From: Flavivirga amylovorans
Lineage (GTDB): Bacteria; Bacteroidota; Bacteroidia; Flavobacteriales; Flavobacteriaceae
Reading direction: 5' to 3'
Length of the DNA stretch: 64,000 bases
Assembly (NCBI RefSeq): GCF_030540875.1
Contig: NZ_JAUOEM010000001.1
Span: 1,054,001-1,118,000, forward strand
The notes beneath the pieces were generated by a model. The model searched no databases. It was not told the DNA's origin and saw only the letters and a program-made list of their open reading frames with translations. Position 1 is the stretch's first letter. Each line of letters starts with the position of its first letter. This document shows, in pieces, positions 26,724-35,843 of the stretch. The position numbers and the translations under genes were made by a program.

Positions 26724-29090
26724 ATGAAAAATCTAGTATTAGTATTTATGTTGTTCACCGCAGTTTTGTCGGCACAAGAAAATTATACCGTTAGCGGTAT
26801 AGTTAAGGAGGCGAAAAATGGAGAAACTGCTTTTGGAGCATCGGTATTTTTAAAAGGAACCAGTATTGGGTCAATTAGTAATGAGTATGGATTTTTCTCC
26901 ATAACAGCTCCAAAAGGCACCTATACTTTGATTGTTTCGTACATAGGATTCGAAAATATACGTCAAGAAATAACTTTGGACCAAAATCAGAAAGTGAATT
27001 TTGAAATGGAGGAAAAATCAACTCAATTAGAAGAAGTTGTTATTCTTGCAGAAGAAAGCGAGCGTGTAAGCCTTAAGAAACCAGAAATGAGTGTTTCTAA
27101 ATTAAACATTAAAACCGTGAAGCAAATGCCTGTCGTTTTTGGAGAAGTAGATGTTATAAAATCTTTACAAATGCTTCCTGGAGTGACTAAAAATGGTGAA
27201 GGATCTAGTGGGTTTCATGTAAGAGGTGGTGCTGTAGATCAAAATTTAGTATTATTAGATGAAGCTATTATATATAACACATCACATATGTTAGGTTTCT
27301 TTTCTGTGTTTAATGCAGATGCTATTAAAGATATCAAACTATACAAGGGAGGTATTCCCGCTCGTTTTGGAGGAAGAACTTCTTCTGTATTAGATGTACG
27401 TCAAAAAGATGGGAACAGTAAGCATTTTGCTTTAACAGGAGGAATTGGTTTAATATCCAGTAGATTAGCTGTTGAAGGCCCGGTTTTTAAAGACAAAGGG
27501 TCTTTTTTAGTTGCAGGAAGAAGTTCTTATGTAAACGTATTTTTAGCAGCAGCAGATGATGATGATAGAGTTGGCTTTTATGATTTAAACCTTAAAACAA
27601 ATTATAAATTAAACGATAAAAACAAGTTGTATCTTTCTGGGTATTTTGGTAGAGACTCCTTTAAGTTTGGAAAAAGCTTTGCCAGTAGTTATGGTAATGC
27701 TTCAGGAAATTTAAGATGGAACCATATTTTTAACGATCGTTTATTTTCTAACTTATCTTTAATTTATAGTAAGTATGATTATGATTTAGAAATTACGCTT
27801 AATGAATTCGATTGGATTTCTTCAATTAATAATTATAATGTGAAGTATGATCTTAAATATTATGCCAGCGATAAATTTAAATTAGACTTTGGAGTCAGTG
27901 GTATTTATTATGATTTTGATCCTGGTCAAGTACGACCAACTTCCGAAACGTCACCTATAAACCCTTTATCATTAGATAGAAAAAAAGCATTCGAAAGCGG
28001 TTTGTATGTTAATGCAGAGCATAAGGTAACCGATAAATTAACCGTGCAATACGGATTAAGGTACAGTGCTTTTAGTCGTTTAGGAGGGCAAGCAATGACA
28101 GATTACGCGAACAATCAACCCGTAGTTTATAATAGTCTTTTGGGTATTTATGAGCGAGGTACAGCCATTGGGGAGACAGATTATGGCAAAAGTGAAACTA
28201 TTAAAAACTTTGGAAATTTAGAGCCAAGAGCATCTTTGGCATACCAATTAAATGAATCATCATCTGTAAAAGCTGGATATTCAAGATCTGCTCAATACAT
28301 TCACTTACTATCGAATACCACTTCGGTAACACCTTTAGATGTGTGGACTACGAGTGGGAAATTTATTAAACCACAATTATCAGATCAATATGCTATAGGA
28401 TATTTTAGAAATTTTAATGATAAAAAATACTCGTTAGAAGTAGAAGGGTATTATAAAACAACAGATAATAGAATAGATTACATTGATGGATCTGATTTAA
28501 TAGGTACAAACAATATAGAAACAGAGATTTTAAATGGAGAGGCCAGAGCTTATGGTTTAGAGCTTTTATTTCGTAAAAATGAAGGCAGATTTACAGGATG
28601 GGTTTCATATACTTTATCTAAGGCAGAACAAAGAACCTTAGGAGGAAATGCTGGAGGTCCAGGAATTAATAATGGGGATTGGTACAATTCTGCTTTTGAC
28701 AGAACCCATGATTTTTCAATTACAGGAGCTTATGAGTTAAATGACAAATGGACATTTAGTAGTAATATGGTTTTTCAAACAGGACGACCAGTAACTTATC
28801 CTAATGGACAATATCAATATGAAGGACAATCGATTGCTAGCTTTGCAGCTAGAAATTCCGATCGATTACCAGCTTACCACAGGTTAGATATTTCAGCAAC
28901 ATATAAACCCAACAGAAAGCCCAATAACAGATGGAAAGGAGAATGGGTTTTTGGAATTTACAATGCCTATGGTCGAAAAAATGCAGCTTCAATTTCTTTT
29001 ACCCAAAATCAAGACTTGGGTATTAATGAGGCTACCAGAACGTCTATTTTTGGAATGATGCCAGCAATAACTTATAACTTTAAATTTTAA
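26724..29090 (+). CDS. TonB-dependent receptor with N-terminal carboxypeptidase-like domain
   Basis: Starting at the ATG at 26724, the product is a 788-residue outer-membrane receptor. The signal peptide (about 1-18) ends before the AQENYTVSG segment; an earlier TTG would spoil it. A CarboxypepD_reg-like beta domain lies at about 20-100. The plug domain at about 120-220 contains MLPGVTKNGEGSSGFHVRGG. A 22-strand barrel follows, ending in a terminal Phe (YNFKF) suited to BAM insertion. It imports a ligand using TonB energy. The DUF4249 lipoprotein gene starts 4 bp later, a standard pairing in Bacteroidota. No sugar-degrading genes adjoin, so the ligand is unknown. Confidence 0.92.
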   Translation: MKNLVLVFMLFTAVLSAQENYTVSGIVKEAKNGETAFGASVFLKGTSIGSISNEYGFFSITAPKGTYTLIVSYIGFENIRQEITLDQNQKVNFEMEEKSTQLEEVVILAEESERVSLKKPEMSVSKLNIKTVKQMPVVFGEVDVIKSLQMLPGVTKNGEGSSGFHVRGGAVDQNLVLLDEAIIYNTSHMLGFFSVFNADAIKDIKLYKGGIPARFGGRTSSVLDVRQKDGNSKHFALTGGIGLISSRLAVEGPVFKDKGSFLVAGRSSYVNVFLAAADDDDRVGFYDLNLKTNYKLNDKNKLYLSGYFGRDSFKFGKSFASSYGNASGNLRWNHIFNDRLFSNLSLIYSKYDYDLEITLNEFDWISSINNYNVKYDLKYYASDKFKLDFGVSGIYYDFDPGQVRPTSETSPINPLSLDRKKAFESGLYVNAEHKVTDKLTVQYGLRYSAFSRLGGQAMTDYANNQPVVYNSLLGIYERGTAIGETDYGKSETIKNFGNLEPRASLAYQLNESSSVKAGYSRSAQYIHLLSNTTSVTPLDVWTTSGKFIKPQLSDQYAIGYFRNFNDKKYSLEVEGYYKTTDNRIDYIDGSDLIGTNNIETEILNGEARAYGLELLFRKNEGRFTGWVSYTLSKAEQRTLGGNAGGPGINNGDWYNSAFDRTHDFSITGAYELNDKWTFSSNMVFQTGRPVTYPNGQYQYEGQSIASFAARNSDRLPAYHRLDISATYKPNRKPNNRWKGEWVFGIYNAYGRKNAASISFTQNQDLGINEATRTSIFGMMPAITYNFKF

Positions 29091-29094
29091 CAAA

Positions 29095-29940
29095 ATGAAC
29101 ACATATTTTAAATTGATCGTACTTTTTTTAACTATGACATTAGTGTCCTGCGAGGATGTTATAGATGTAGATGTACAAGAGGGACCTACTAGATTAGTTA
29201 TTGAGGCATCTCTTGATTGGGAAAAAGGAACAACAGGAAATAATCAAATTATTAAATTAAGTGAGTCAACACCTTATTTTGACACAACTACTAATACGCA
29301 TGTTACGAATGCTTCTGTAAAAGTAACGAATGATGATAATGGGCAAGAGTTTATTTTTACACATCAAGGTAATGGTGAATATGTCGTTACCGATTTTGAG
29401 CCTATAATCAATCAATCTTATACCTTAGAAGTTATTCATGAGGGTGAAACGTATAGTGCAAATGAAACATTAACATCGGTTGTAGATATAGATGATATTT
29501 ACCAGTCCACAGAAGACGGTTTCGATGATGAAGAGCTAGAAGTAAATATCATTTTTACAGATCCTGAAGCAGAAGAAAACTATTATTTATTTAAGTTTCA
29601 AAGACAGGGAGATTTATTGCCAATACTGGAAGATGGTGATGATGAATTTTCTAATGGTAAAGAAATTCCTTGGTGGTTTGAAAAAGAAGAAGATGAGGAT
29701 ACAGATGAAATAGAGGCTTTCAGGCCTGGAGATATAGTAGATATTTCTTTTTTTGGTATCTCTGAAGCCTATTCAAATTATATAGGAATTCTTATAGAAC
29801 AATCTGAAGGGACAGGACTTTTTAGTACTACACCAGTACCTTTAAGAGGAAACTGTATTAATACTACAACTCCTGATAACTACGCTTTTGGATATTTTAG
29901 ATTAACACAAGTTGTGAAAACCAGCTATACATTTCAGTAA
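29095..29940 (+). CDS. DUF4249 family lipoprotein, partner of the TonB receptor
   Basis: This 281-residue protein has a lipobox ending at Cys19 (MTLVSCEDVIDVDV). The mature part starts with the family's beta domain (LVIEASLDW, VTNASVKVTNDDNG, YTLEVIHEGETYSANETL) and ends with an aromatic-rich region. An acidic stretch (EEDEDTDEIE) lies near 200. DUF4249 proteins are encoded next to TonB receptors and are assumed to be surface-exposed ligand-binding partners. The start is 4 bp after the receptor stop. A palindromic element follows 22 bp after the stop and probably ends the operon transcript. Confidence 0.88.
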   Translation: MNTYFKLIVLFLTMTLVSCEDVIDVDVQEGPTRLVIEASLDWEKGTTGNNQIIKLSESTPYFDTTTNTHVTNASVKVTNDDNGQEFIFTHQGNGEYVVTDFEPIINQSYTLEVIHEGETYSANETLTSVVDIDDIYQSTEDGFDDEELEVNIIFTDPEAEENYYLFKFQRQGDLLPILEDGDDEFSNGKEIPWWFEKEEDEDTDEIEAFRPGDIVDISFFGISEAYSNYIGILIEQSEGTGLFSTTPVPLRGNCINTTTPDNYAFGYFRLTQVVKTSYTFQ

Positions 29941-29962
29941 GTATTGCTATTAAGATAAAGCA

Positions 29963-30103
29963 AAAAAGGTCTAAAAAGCTAAAATGAGACCGTCATTCTG
30001 AGGAGCACTACAAGTGCGACGTGAGAATCTGTCTAATTTAAAAAGATTGCTGCAGTCGTCCCTCCTTCGCAATGACACATAATTTAGCTTTTTAGACCTT
30101 TTT
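29963..30103. repeat. Palindromic intergenic element, copy D (21-bp perfect terminal inverted repeats)
   Basis: The arms 29963-29983 and 30083-30103 are perfectly complementary over 21 bp, with core GGTCTAAAAAGC / GCTTTTTAGACC. The interior matches copy A closely: GTCATTCTGAGGAGC, AGTGCGACGTGAGAATC and CCTCCTTCGCAATGACA. It lies between convergent genes, with A/T runs at both outer ends, so it can terminate in both directions. Confidence 0.85.
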
Positions 30104-30121
30104 AAGAATTAAAGTAAACGA

Positions 30122-31831
30122 TTACAATTCAAAATCCGCATGTTTCCAACTTTCTTTAAAAAATGAATCATAACGAACTGTGTTTTCTTTATCATTTAGT
30201 GCTTCATAAGCCGTTTTTATACCATGATAAGCCCATCCGTTTTTAGGTAAATACTCAAGGTCTTCAAGGTACAATTCAATAGCCATTTTATGTTGTCCGT
30301 TAAGTGTGTAAATACGTCCTAAGTGATGGCGAATTGAAAAAAACCAATCTGGTGGCTCGTTATAATTTAAAGCATCCTCCATGTCTACTGCCTGTTTTAA
30401 AAGTACGATACTGCTTTTTAAATCACCTTCTTGAGCTAAAATTTCAGCTTTTAAAACGTTTTCAGCTATTTTAACTAACTCGTAAACAGAATTAATATCC
30501 CAAACAGTAATCTCTTTTAATGTTTCGTCTTTTGCTAAGCTCTCAAGTTCTAATAATTCAGTTTTAGCTTTACCCAAATTTCCTTTTCCTAAATACGCCA
30601 TACCTTCAGCATAATGCCTGATCGCTTTCGGATATTTTAAATTATAGGTTTCTAGCTTCATGTTTAGAATAGTATCCCATTTTTTAAACTTTACAGCTAC
30701 ATAATACGGGATGGTATAGTAATGTTGTAAAGTGCCCCAGCCAAGTTGTTTCATTATTTCTGGATGTACATGTTCAGATACTTTATGGGCCCCAATCATA
30801 GCCCAATGACTATTACCTTCTAAGGTCGCTGTAGCAGCCATAAAATGATAATTGTGAGGGTAATAGGCAAGTGGGTATGCCCCTTGTGCATGGCAGGTCG
30901 TAACATAAGCACTATCTGCTTTAACGGCAGCAATATTTGATAATGTTCCTTTGTGATATTCTCCAGTTCTTATGTACGTGTGAGAAGGCATATGTAACAA
31001 ATGTCCAGAACCAGGAACTAATCTATCATCAAAAGCTTTTGCAGATATATTAGAACGTTCTGGGGTCTTTGAAGCTTCAACTGCATGAATATAAAAATGA
31101 TGTGCACCAGGATGTTTCGGGTTTTGGGCAATAAGCTTTTCTAAAAGAGCTACTATTATTACAGTCCATGGTTTTTCTGTGCCATCTTTTTCATTTAAAT
31201 CCCAAGGATGTAAATTCATAAGAGATTCCGCATATAAGGAACTAATTTCTGTATCATTAGGATATTGTGCATATAATGCTTTCATGGCATTAGAATATTT
31301 GGAGTCTAAAGCAGTTCTATCTTCAGGAGGTTCTGGTGCATAACGTAATGCCATGGCATCTATAAACTGTTTTTCCTTTTCGGTTGCATTTTTAGATAAT
31401 TCTTTTGCTTTCTGGATAGCTTCATAAGCACGCTCGTAATTATCATCTTCCATACCAGCATTATAGTTGGGGCCTAATACATAAGCATATCCCCAAAAAG
31501 CCATAGCGCAATCTGGATCTAGTTTTGTGGCATAATAGAAAGAACGTGCTGCTTCTGCATGATTAAAACTATAAGCTAAAGTCATGCCCTGATTAAAATA
31601 ACGTTGTACCAAAGCATTTTGAGTCGTTATTGGATAATTTACAACATCATAACCTTCTAAAAGAGGCGCTATATTGTCTTTTTTATACCATTCAGCATCT
31701 GTGACTTGTGGTACGCAAGCATATTTTGATGAGGTATTGGACTTCGTTATAAGTTCTTTTGGTGAAGTATTAGTTTTTTTACATGAAAAAAATAGATTTA
31801 GAGCAACAATTAATAATATTCTACTTTTCAT
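30122..31831 (-). CDS. Tetratricopeptide repeat lipoprotein
   Basis: This 569-residue protein has a lipobox (LNLFFSC, Cys17). TPR-like helices are spread through it: a pair at about 80-115 (FNQGMTLAYSFNHAEAARSFYYATKLDPDCAMAFWG, given here in part as AEAARSFYYA), others at about 170-230 and 380-560. HHFYIHAVEASK and HMPSHTYIRTGEY contain conserved histidines also seen in related Bacteroidota TPR proteins. It is probably anchored in the envelope as a scaffold; no enzyme activity can be named. It is transcribed alone, divergent from the ECF sigma operon. Confidence 0.8.
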   Translation of the reverse strand: MKSRILLIVALNLFFSCKKTNTSPKELITKSNTSSKYACVPQVTDAEWYKKDNIAPLLEGYDVVNYPITTQNALVQRYFNQGMTLAYSFNHAEAARSFYYATKLDPDCAMAFWGYAYVLGPNYNAGMEDDNYERAYEAIQKAKELSKNATEKEKQFIDAMALRYAPEPPEDRTALDSKYSNAMKALYAQYPNDTEISSLYAESLMNLHPWDLNEKDGTEKPWTVIIVALLEKLIAQNPKHPGAHHFYIHAVEASKTPERSNISAKAFDDRLVPGSGHLLHMPSHTYIRTGEYHKGTLSNIAAVKADSAYVTTCHAQGAYPLAYYPHNYHFMAATATLEGNSHWAMIGAHKVSEHVHPEIMKQLGWGTLQHYYTIPYYVAVKFKKWDTILNMKLETYNLKYPKAIRHYAEGMAYLGKGNLGKAKTELLELESLAKDETLKEITVWDINSVYELVKIAENVLKAEILAQEGDLKSSIVLLKQAVDMEDALNYNEPPDWFFSIRHHLGRIYTLNGQHKMAIELYLEDLEYLPKNGWAYHGIKTAYEALNDKENTVRYDSFFKESWKHADFEL

Positions 31832-31881
31832 TTTGTAAAATTTTAATTTTAGTAAATTTTTAACTTACAAATTACTAAAAA

Positions 31882-31916
31882 TTTGGTTTTTATAATATAA
31901 AACTTACTTATTTTTG
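31882..31916 (+). promoter_or_regulatory. Putative promoter of the ECF sigma operon
   Basis: TTTG (31882-31885) and TATTTTTG (31909-31916, exact TAnnTTTG) are separated by 23 bp, at the long end of the Bacteroidota range. It lies about 83 bp before the TTG start of the sigma gene. Confidence 0.45.
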
Positions 31917-31998
31917 GTTTTTGTGTACCAAATAGATTAATATTACTTTTTTAAAGTGATGTCCTAAATATAAACAGTTAAATAGCGGTAAGCTACAT

Positions 31999-32583
31999 TT
32001 GAAAACCCTCGAAAACATTAATAAATTATCCGATGAAGATCTGGTAAAAGCAATTGTGAAAGACAATAATACATTGCTTTTTGAGATCTTGTACGACAGA
32101 TATGCCACTTTGGTATATAATAAATGTTATGGTTTTGCAAAAGATGAAGATGAAGCTCAAGATTTAACTCAAGATGTTTTTTTAAAACTTTTTGTTAAGT
32201 TGGGAAGCTTTAAAGAGAAATCGAAATTTTCAACATGGCTGTATGCCTTTACATATAATCATTGTGTAAATTATGTCACTAGAAATACCGCTAAAAAATT
32301 AGAAAAACAATCTGTAGATTATAAAGATATTGAAAACCTTTCTGAAGAAGACAATGATTATAGTTTTCTTGATATGAAAGTAGATAAGCTAAAAATAGCT
32401 TTAGAACTAATTTCTCCTGATGAGAAAATGATTTTATTACTAAAATACCAGGATTTCCTTTCTATTAAAGAGATTGAAAGTGTTTTAGAAATTGGGGAAA
32501 GTGCCGTTAAGATGAGAATTAAACGCGCTAAAGATAAGTTGATAACAGTGTATAACGATAATATCTTAAATAATGGAAAATAA
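31999..32583 (+). CDS. ECF-type RNA polymerase sigma-70 factor
   Basis: This is a 194-residue extracytoplasmic-function sigma factor. Region 2 lies at about 25-95 (LYDRYATLVYNKCYGFAKD, then DEAQDLTQDVFLKLF and KFSTWLYAFTYNHCVNYV, which contact -10 DNA). Region 4 lies at about 130-185, with a helix-turn-helix around LSIKEIESVLEIGESAVKMRIKRAK. TTG is the only usable start. The next small gene starts inside its 3' end (11-bp overlap) and an MscS-like channel follows, so this sigma factor may govern an envelope or osmotic response. Confidence 0.9.
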   Translation: MKTLENINKLSDEDLVKAIVKDNNTLLFEILYDRYATLVYNKCYGFAKDEDEAQDLTQDVFLKLFVKLGSFKEKSKFSTWLYAFTYNHCVNYVTRNTAKKLEKQSVDYKDIENLSEEDNDYSFLDMKVDKLKIALELISPDEKMILLLKYQDFLSIKEIESVLEIGESAVKMRIKRAKDKLITVYNDNILNNGK

Positions 32584-32755
32584 TCCGTTTAAAGACATAA
32601 ACAAGCCACTTAAGCATGTTCCGAAGGAACTTAAGTCTAAGGTTATGAGAGATATTGCCATGGCCAAGTTGCTTATGGATCTCGCTGAATTATTTTCTTA
32701 TAATATCGGCGATTTAATTGAATCTGTTATGAAGCAGAGAAAAGGTAAGAAATAA
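32573..32755 (+). CDS. 60-residue protein coupled to the ECF sigma gene
   Basis: This 60-residue protein begins 11 bp before the sigma factor's stop, a typical sign of translational coupling. It has an amphipathic helical middle (VMRDIAMAKLLMDLAELFSYN) and a basic tail (MKQRKGKK), with no clear transmembrane segment. The position is where anti-sigma or sigma-modulating genes usually lie, but it lacks the zinc-binding motif of ZAS anti-sigma factors. Its role as a sigma partner is inference from position. Confidence 0.75.
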   Translation: MENNPFKDINKPLKHVPKELKSKVMRDIAMAKLLMDLAELFSYNIGDLIESVMKQRKGKK

Positions 32756-32789
32756 CGAAAATTAAAATATAACATTAACAAAATAGAAT

Positions 32790-33617
32790 ATGGAAGAAGC
32801 AACAAAAGCTAAAGATGTAGCCATGGAGTCTTTAAGTAGGATGTGGCTTGAAATAACCGACATATTTCCGAACATTATAGGAACCATAATAGTCTTGGTT
32901 ATTGGTTGGTTGGTGACTAAACTTGTTGTCAAAATTATCAAGAAAGCTTTAAAGCTGGCAAAGGCGAACAAGCTGGATAATGCTATAAATGACATTGAGA
33001 TTGTTGAAGGGAAAAAGTTGAATTTTGACACTGTAAAAGTAGTCTCAAATTTTGTGAAATGGGTGATGTATATCATGCTATTAATCATGGCATCAGATAT
33101 TATGAATTTAACCATGATTTCTACGCAAATAAGTAACCTTTTGGGGTATTTACCACAATTATTTTCTGCATTAGTCATATTTACGGTCGGATTAATTTTA
33201 GCCAATGTTATTAAAAAAGGTCTAAAAACTTTTTTTGAATCGATGGATTTATCTGGAGCAAAAATTATAAGTCAAGTGGTCTTTTTTATCATTCTCATAT
33301 TTACTTCTATAACTGCATTAAATCAAGCAGGTGTAAATACAGAAATCATTACAAGCAACTTAACCATGATTTTAGCTGCTTTTTTATTGGCATTCGCTTT
33401 AGCATTTGGATTTGGTGCGCAAAAGGTAGTTGGAGACGTCTTAAAAGCTTTTTATACCAGAAAAATATACGAAATTGGACAGGTCATCGAATTTAACAAT
33501 ATTAAAGGTGAGGTTGAAACAATAGATAGTATAACTATTACGTTAAAAACTAAAGAAGGAAAATTAGTTGTTCCTATTAAAGATATCGTAGAGAGCCAAG
33601 TAAAAATTGAGGATTAA
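32790..33617 (+). CDS. Mechanosensitive ion channel family protein
   Basis: This 275-residue protein has four to five hydrophobic segments, including TM-helix repeats of the Conserved TM helix family (IGTIIVLVIGWLVTKLVVKIIKK). A pore-like helix rich in Ala/Gly follows (LLAFALAFGFGAQKVVGDVLKAFY at about 200-223), and then a short beta domain (YEIGQVIEFNNIKGEVETID). It resembles small MscS relatives. It is the third gene of the sigma operon (34 bp after the 60-residue gene) and ends at a terminator shared with the convergent LytTR gene. Confidence 0.82.
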   Translation: MEEATKAKDVAMESLSRMWLEITDIFPNIIGTIIVLVIGWLVTKLVVKIIKKALKLAKANKLDNAINDIEIVEGKKLNFDTVKVVSNFVKWVMYIMLLIMASDIMNLTMISTQISNLLGYLPQLFSALVIFTVGLILANVIKKGLKTFFESMDLSGAKIISQVVFFIILIFTSITALNQAGVNTEIITSNLTMILAAFLLAFALAFGFGAQKVVGDVLKAFYTRKIYEIGQVIEFNNIKGEVETIDSITITLKTKEGKLVVPIKDIVESQVKIED

Positions 33618-33680
33618 CTTTAGTTAGGGTTAAAGTTTTGGTTGGTTACTTTTCCTGGTTTTTAGCAACTTTCTATAGCT

Positions 33681-33718
33681 CCCCTTTTCATTAGTTTGAG
33701 AAGGGGCATCTTTTTTTT
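33681..33718. terminator. Terminator between the MscS-like and LytTR genes
   Basis: CCCCTTTTC (33681-33689) pairs with GAGAAGGGG (33698-33706), 8 of 9 bases, followed by ATC and eight T's. It sits between convergent genes. The A-rich complement on the other strand is less clear, so it mainly serves the plus-strand transcript. Confidence 0.75.
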
Positions 33719-34433
33719 AAAACCTTTCTAAAAGTTGCAATACGTCTTTCTTATAACTTCTACTTATTGGTAACGACTTCTTGTTAATAATGATTTCTTC
33801 ATTTGTAAATGAAGCAATATTATTTATGGATATAATATAAGACCTATGTATTCTGATAAACTTTTTAGGAGGTAGCTTCCCTTCAATAGCACTAATGGTT
33901 TCTCTGGTTATAATGGTATTATCGGCTAAATGAATTTTAATGTAGTCGCTATAACTTTCTATATAAATAATTGCATCAAAATTTATTTTGATCATACGTC
34001 TATCAGATCGAACAAACATAAAGTCATTATTGTTTGTACTTTCTATAGCAGTATTTTTTGATTCACTATATATATCAAAATAATTGTTAACAGCTTTTAG
34101 CAGACGATTAAAGGAAACAGGTTTCAATAAATAATCGACTGCTTGTAATTCGAAACCTTCTACGGCATAATCCCGATAAGCCGTTGTGAATATAACTTTA
34201 ATATCTTTGTTAATTGATTTTGCAAAAGAGATTCCAGATATTTCGGGCATATTAATATCTAAAAAAACCAAATCGATATTATTATTTCTTATATGAGAAA
34301 ATGCTTCAATGGCATTACTACAGCTGGCTATTATTTTAATATTCGGTATTTTCTTTAGATGCGTTTCTATAACTTCTCTAGCTATATGTTCATCATCAAT
34401 AATAAGGCACGATATGTTTTTGCTTTGTAACAA
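33717..34433 (-). CDS. LytTR family response regulator
   Basis: This 238-residue regulator has a receiver domain (about 1-125) and a LytTR DNA-binding domain (about 140-238). The receiver has the acidic pair in IIDDEH, the phospho-acceptor Asp59 in VFLDINMPE and the conserved Lys in LLKPVSF. The LytTR part shows FVRSDRRMIKINFDAIIYIES and the RIHRSYIISINNI strand. The start is TTG, immediately abutting the TAA of the histidine kinase gene, so the two are coupled. It is probably phosphorylated by that kinase. Confidence 0.9.
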   Translation of the reverse strand: MLQSKNISCLIIDDEHIAREVIETHLKKIPNIKIIASCSNAIEAFSHIRNNNIDLVFLDINMPEISGISFAKSINKDIKVIFTTAYRDYAVEGFELQAVDYLLKPVSFNRLLKAVNNYFDIYSESKNTAIESTNNNDFMFVRSDRRMIKINFDAIIYIESYSDYIKIHLADNTIITRETISAIEGKLPPKKFIRIHRSYIISINNIASFTNEEIIINKKSLPISRSYKKDVLQLLERF

Positions 34434-35495
34434 TTATTCTGAAGCGTTGGTATTTAGAATTAAATTTACTTTAAAAAAATCATTATTCTTAGTAATATTT
34501 AAAGTGTAATTATCTTTATATAATAAATCTAGTCGTTTTTGAATATTTTCTAACCCAATACCATTTTTATAGGTGTCTGGTTGTGTGCTCGTATTTTCAA
34601 TATTAAAATGAATGTTCTTGTCTCTACAGTTTAGATTTATTTTAATAGATAATAAACCGTTTTTTATAGCACCATGTTTAAAACTGTTTTCGATAAATGG
34701 CAGTAATAGCATAGGGGCAATCTTAATATCATTAGGAATGTTTTCGGTAAAAAAAACAATATCTAAAGTATCATTAAACCGCATTTTTTCTAGTTCTATA
34801 TAATCTTTAATGTGATCAATATCATCTGTTAATTGTACAAATGGTTTGTCCACTTTATAGAGTAAATAATCTAATAAGTTAGAAAGTTTTAAAATCATTT
34901 CTGGTGCTTCATCTGCTTTTTTTAAAGCAAAACCATACATGGTATTTAGTGTGTTAAATAAAAAATGAGGATGAATCTGCATCTTTAAATAATTAAGTTG
35001 CTGTTCCTTAAGTTTAAGTTGTGTTTCTAAAACTTTGTTTTCGAGTTTATTGGTTTGTTCAACTTGTTTTAAATTAAGTTTTAATAATTTAAATCCACTT
35101 ACTACAATAACCACTAAATAAACGGCAGTAGCTACAAAAAATAAATTTCTACTAATTGGAGCCATATCCGCATATTTAAAATGGGATAAATAAATTAATC
35201 CATAAAATACAGAAATAACAATGAGGTAGGAAGAGATTATAATAGTATATACACTATACAAACCAAACTGAAAGTATTTTTTTGTTATAAGGTAGTTAGG
35301 TACAAGCTTATAAATAAAAACATAGGTAGTAGCAATAGTTATCGGCATTAAAAACAATGAAAATGATACTACATAACTAAAATCAATGCTATCAAAACCA
35401 AAAAAATAGGTGTAGAACAAAAGGACACCACACCAAAATATGATATGGAGTAATAACTGACCTATTTTGTTAAAAAAGAATTGTCTTGTTAGCAT
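34434..35495 (-). CDS. LytS-type sensor histidine kinase
   Basis: This is a 353-residue membrane kinase of the HisKA_7TM/His_kinase family. About four transmembrane helices cover residues 10-150, a coiled-coil linker about 150-172, and the phospho-acceptor motif MQIHPHFLFNTLN starts near 173. The ATP-binding HATPase domain follows, with FIENSFKHGA (N box) and GIGLENIQKRL (G box). It directly precedes its cognate LytTR regulator with no gap. Targets are unknown. A perfect 12-bp inverted repeat lies 39-75 bp upstream of the ATG. Confidence 0.9.
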   Translation of the reverse strand: MLTRQFFFNKIGQLLLHIIFWCGVLLFYTYFFGFDSIDFSYVVSFSLFLMPITIATTYVFIYKLVPNYLITKKYFQFGLYSVYTIIISSYLIVISVFYGLIYLSHFKYADMAPISRNLFFVATAVYLVVIVVSGFKLLKLNLKQVEQTNKLENKVLETQLKLKEQQLNYLKMQIHPHFLFNTLNTMYGFALKKADEAPEMILKLSNLLDYLLYKVDKPFVQLTDDIDHIKDYIELEKMRFNDTLDIVFFTENIPNDIKIAPMLLLPFIENSFKHGAIKNGLLSIKINLNCRDKNIHFNIENTSTQPDTYKNGIGLENIQKRLDLLYKDNYTLNITKNNDFFKVNLILNTNASE

Positions 35496-35843
35496 TTACT
35501 TAAATAATATTACAATAATACCATATTTCTATAGCTAAATTGGTTTTTGTAGATAGATAACCAATTTAGCAATAGTTTTAACAGGATGTTATTTTAATTG
35601 CTAAATCAGTCATCCATCGCATTTTAATTAATCGGTTATAAAAGCACTATAAATTTGTGTCATGTTTAATTAAAATCATTAGTTATGATAATATTACCAA
35701 TTCTTTTAGCAAACCTAGTAATGGAAAGCCATTGTTTATATCCGATAGTTTTTAATGTGAGAGTATAATTTAAGATATAATAAAAAACTCAAGGTTTACT
35801 TACACGTTTAAAACTTCTAATTCATATTAAAATTGTAAAGCAA
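35496..35843. promoter_or_regulatory. Divergent intergenic region between the kinase and serine hydrolase genes, with a 12-bp inverted repeat
   Basis: GCTAAATTGGTT (35534-35545) and AACCAATTTAGC (35559-35570) form a perfect 12-bp inverted repeat around 13 bp, and another TTGCTAAAT lies near 35590. An exact -7 match TAAATTTG occurs at 35650-35657 toward the hydrolase gene, but 186 bp from its start and without a clear -33 element. No gene is seen in these 348 bp. Confidence 0.45.

Noticed and set aside
32001-32755. Zinc-finger anti-sigma (ZAS) assignment for the 60-residue protein
   Set aside because: There is no HxxxCxxC motif and no transmembrane helix, so only the position suggests a sigma partner.
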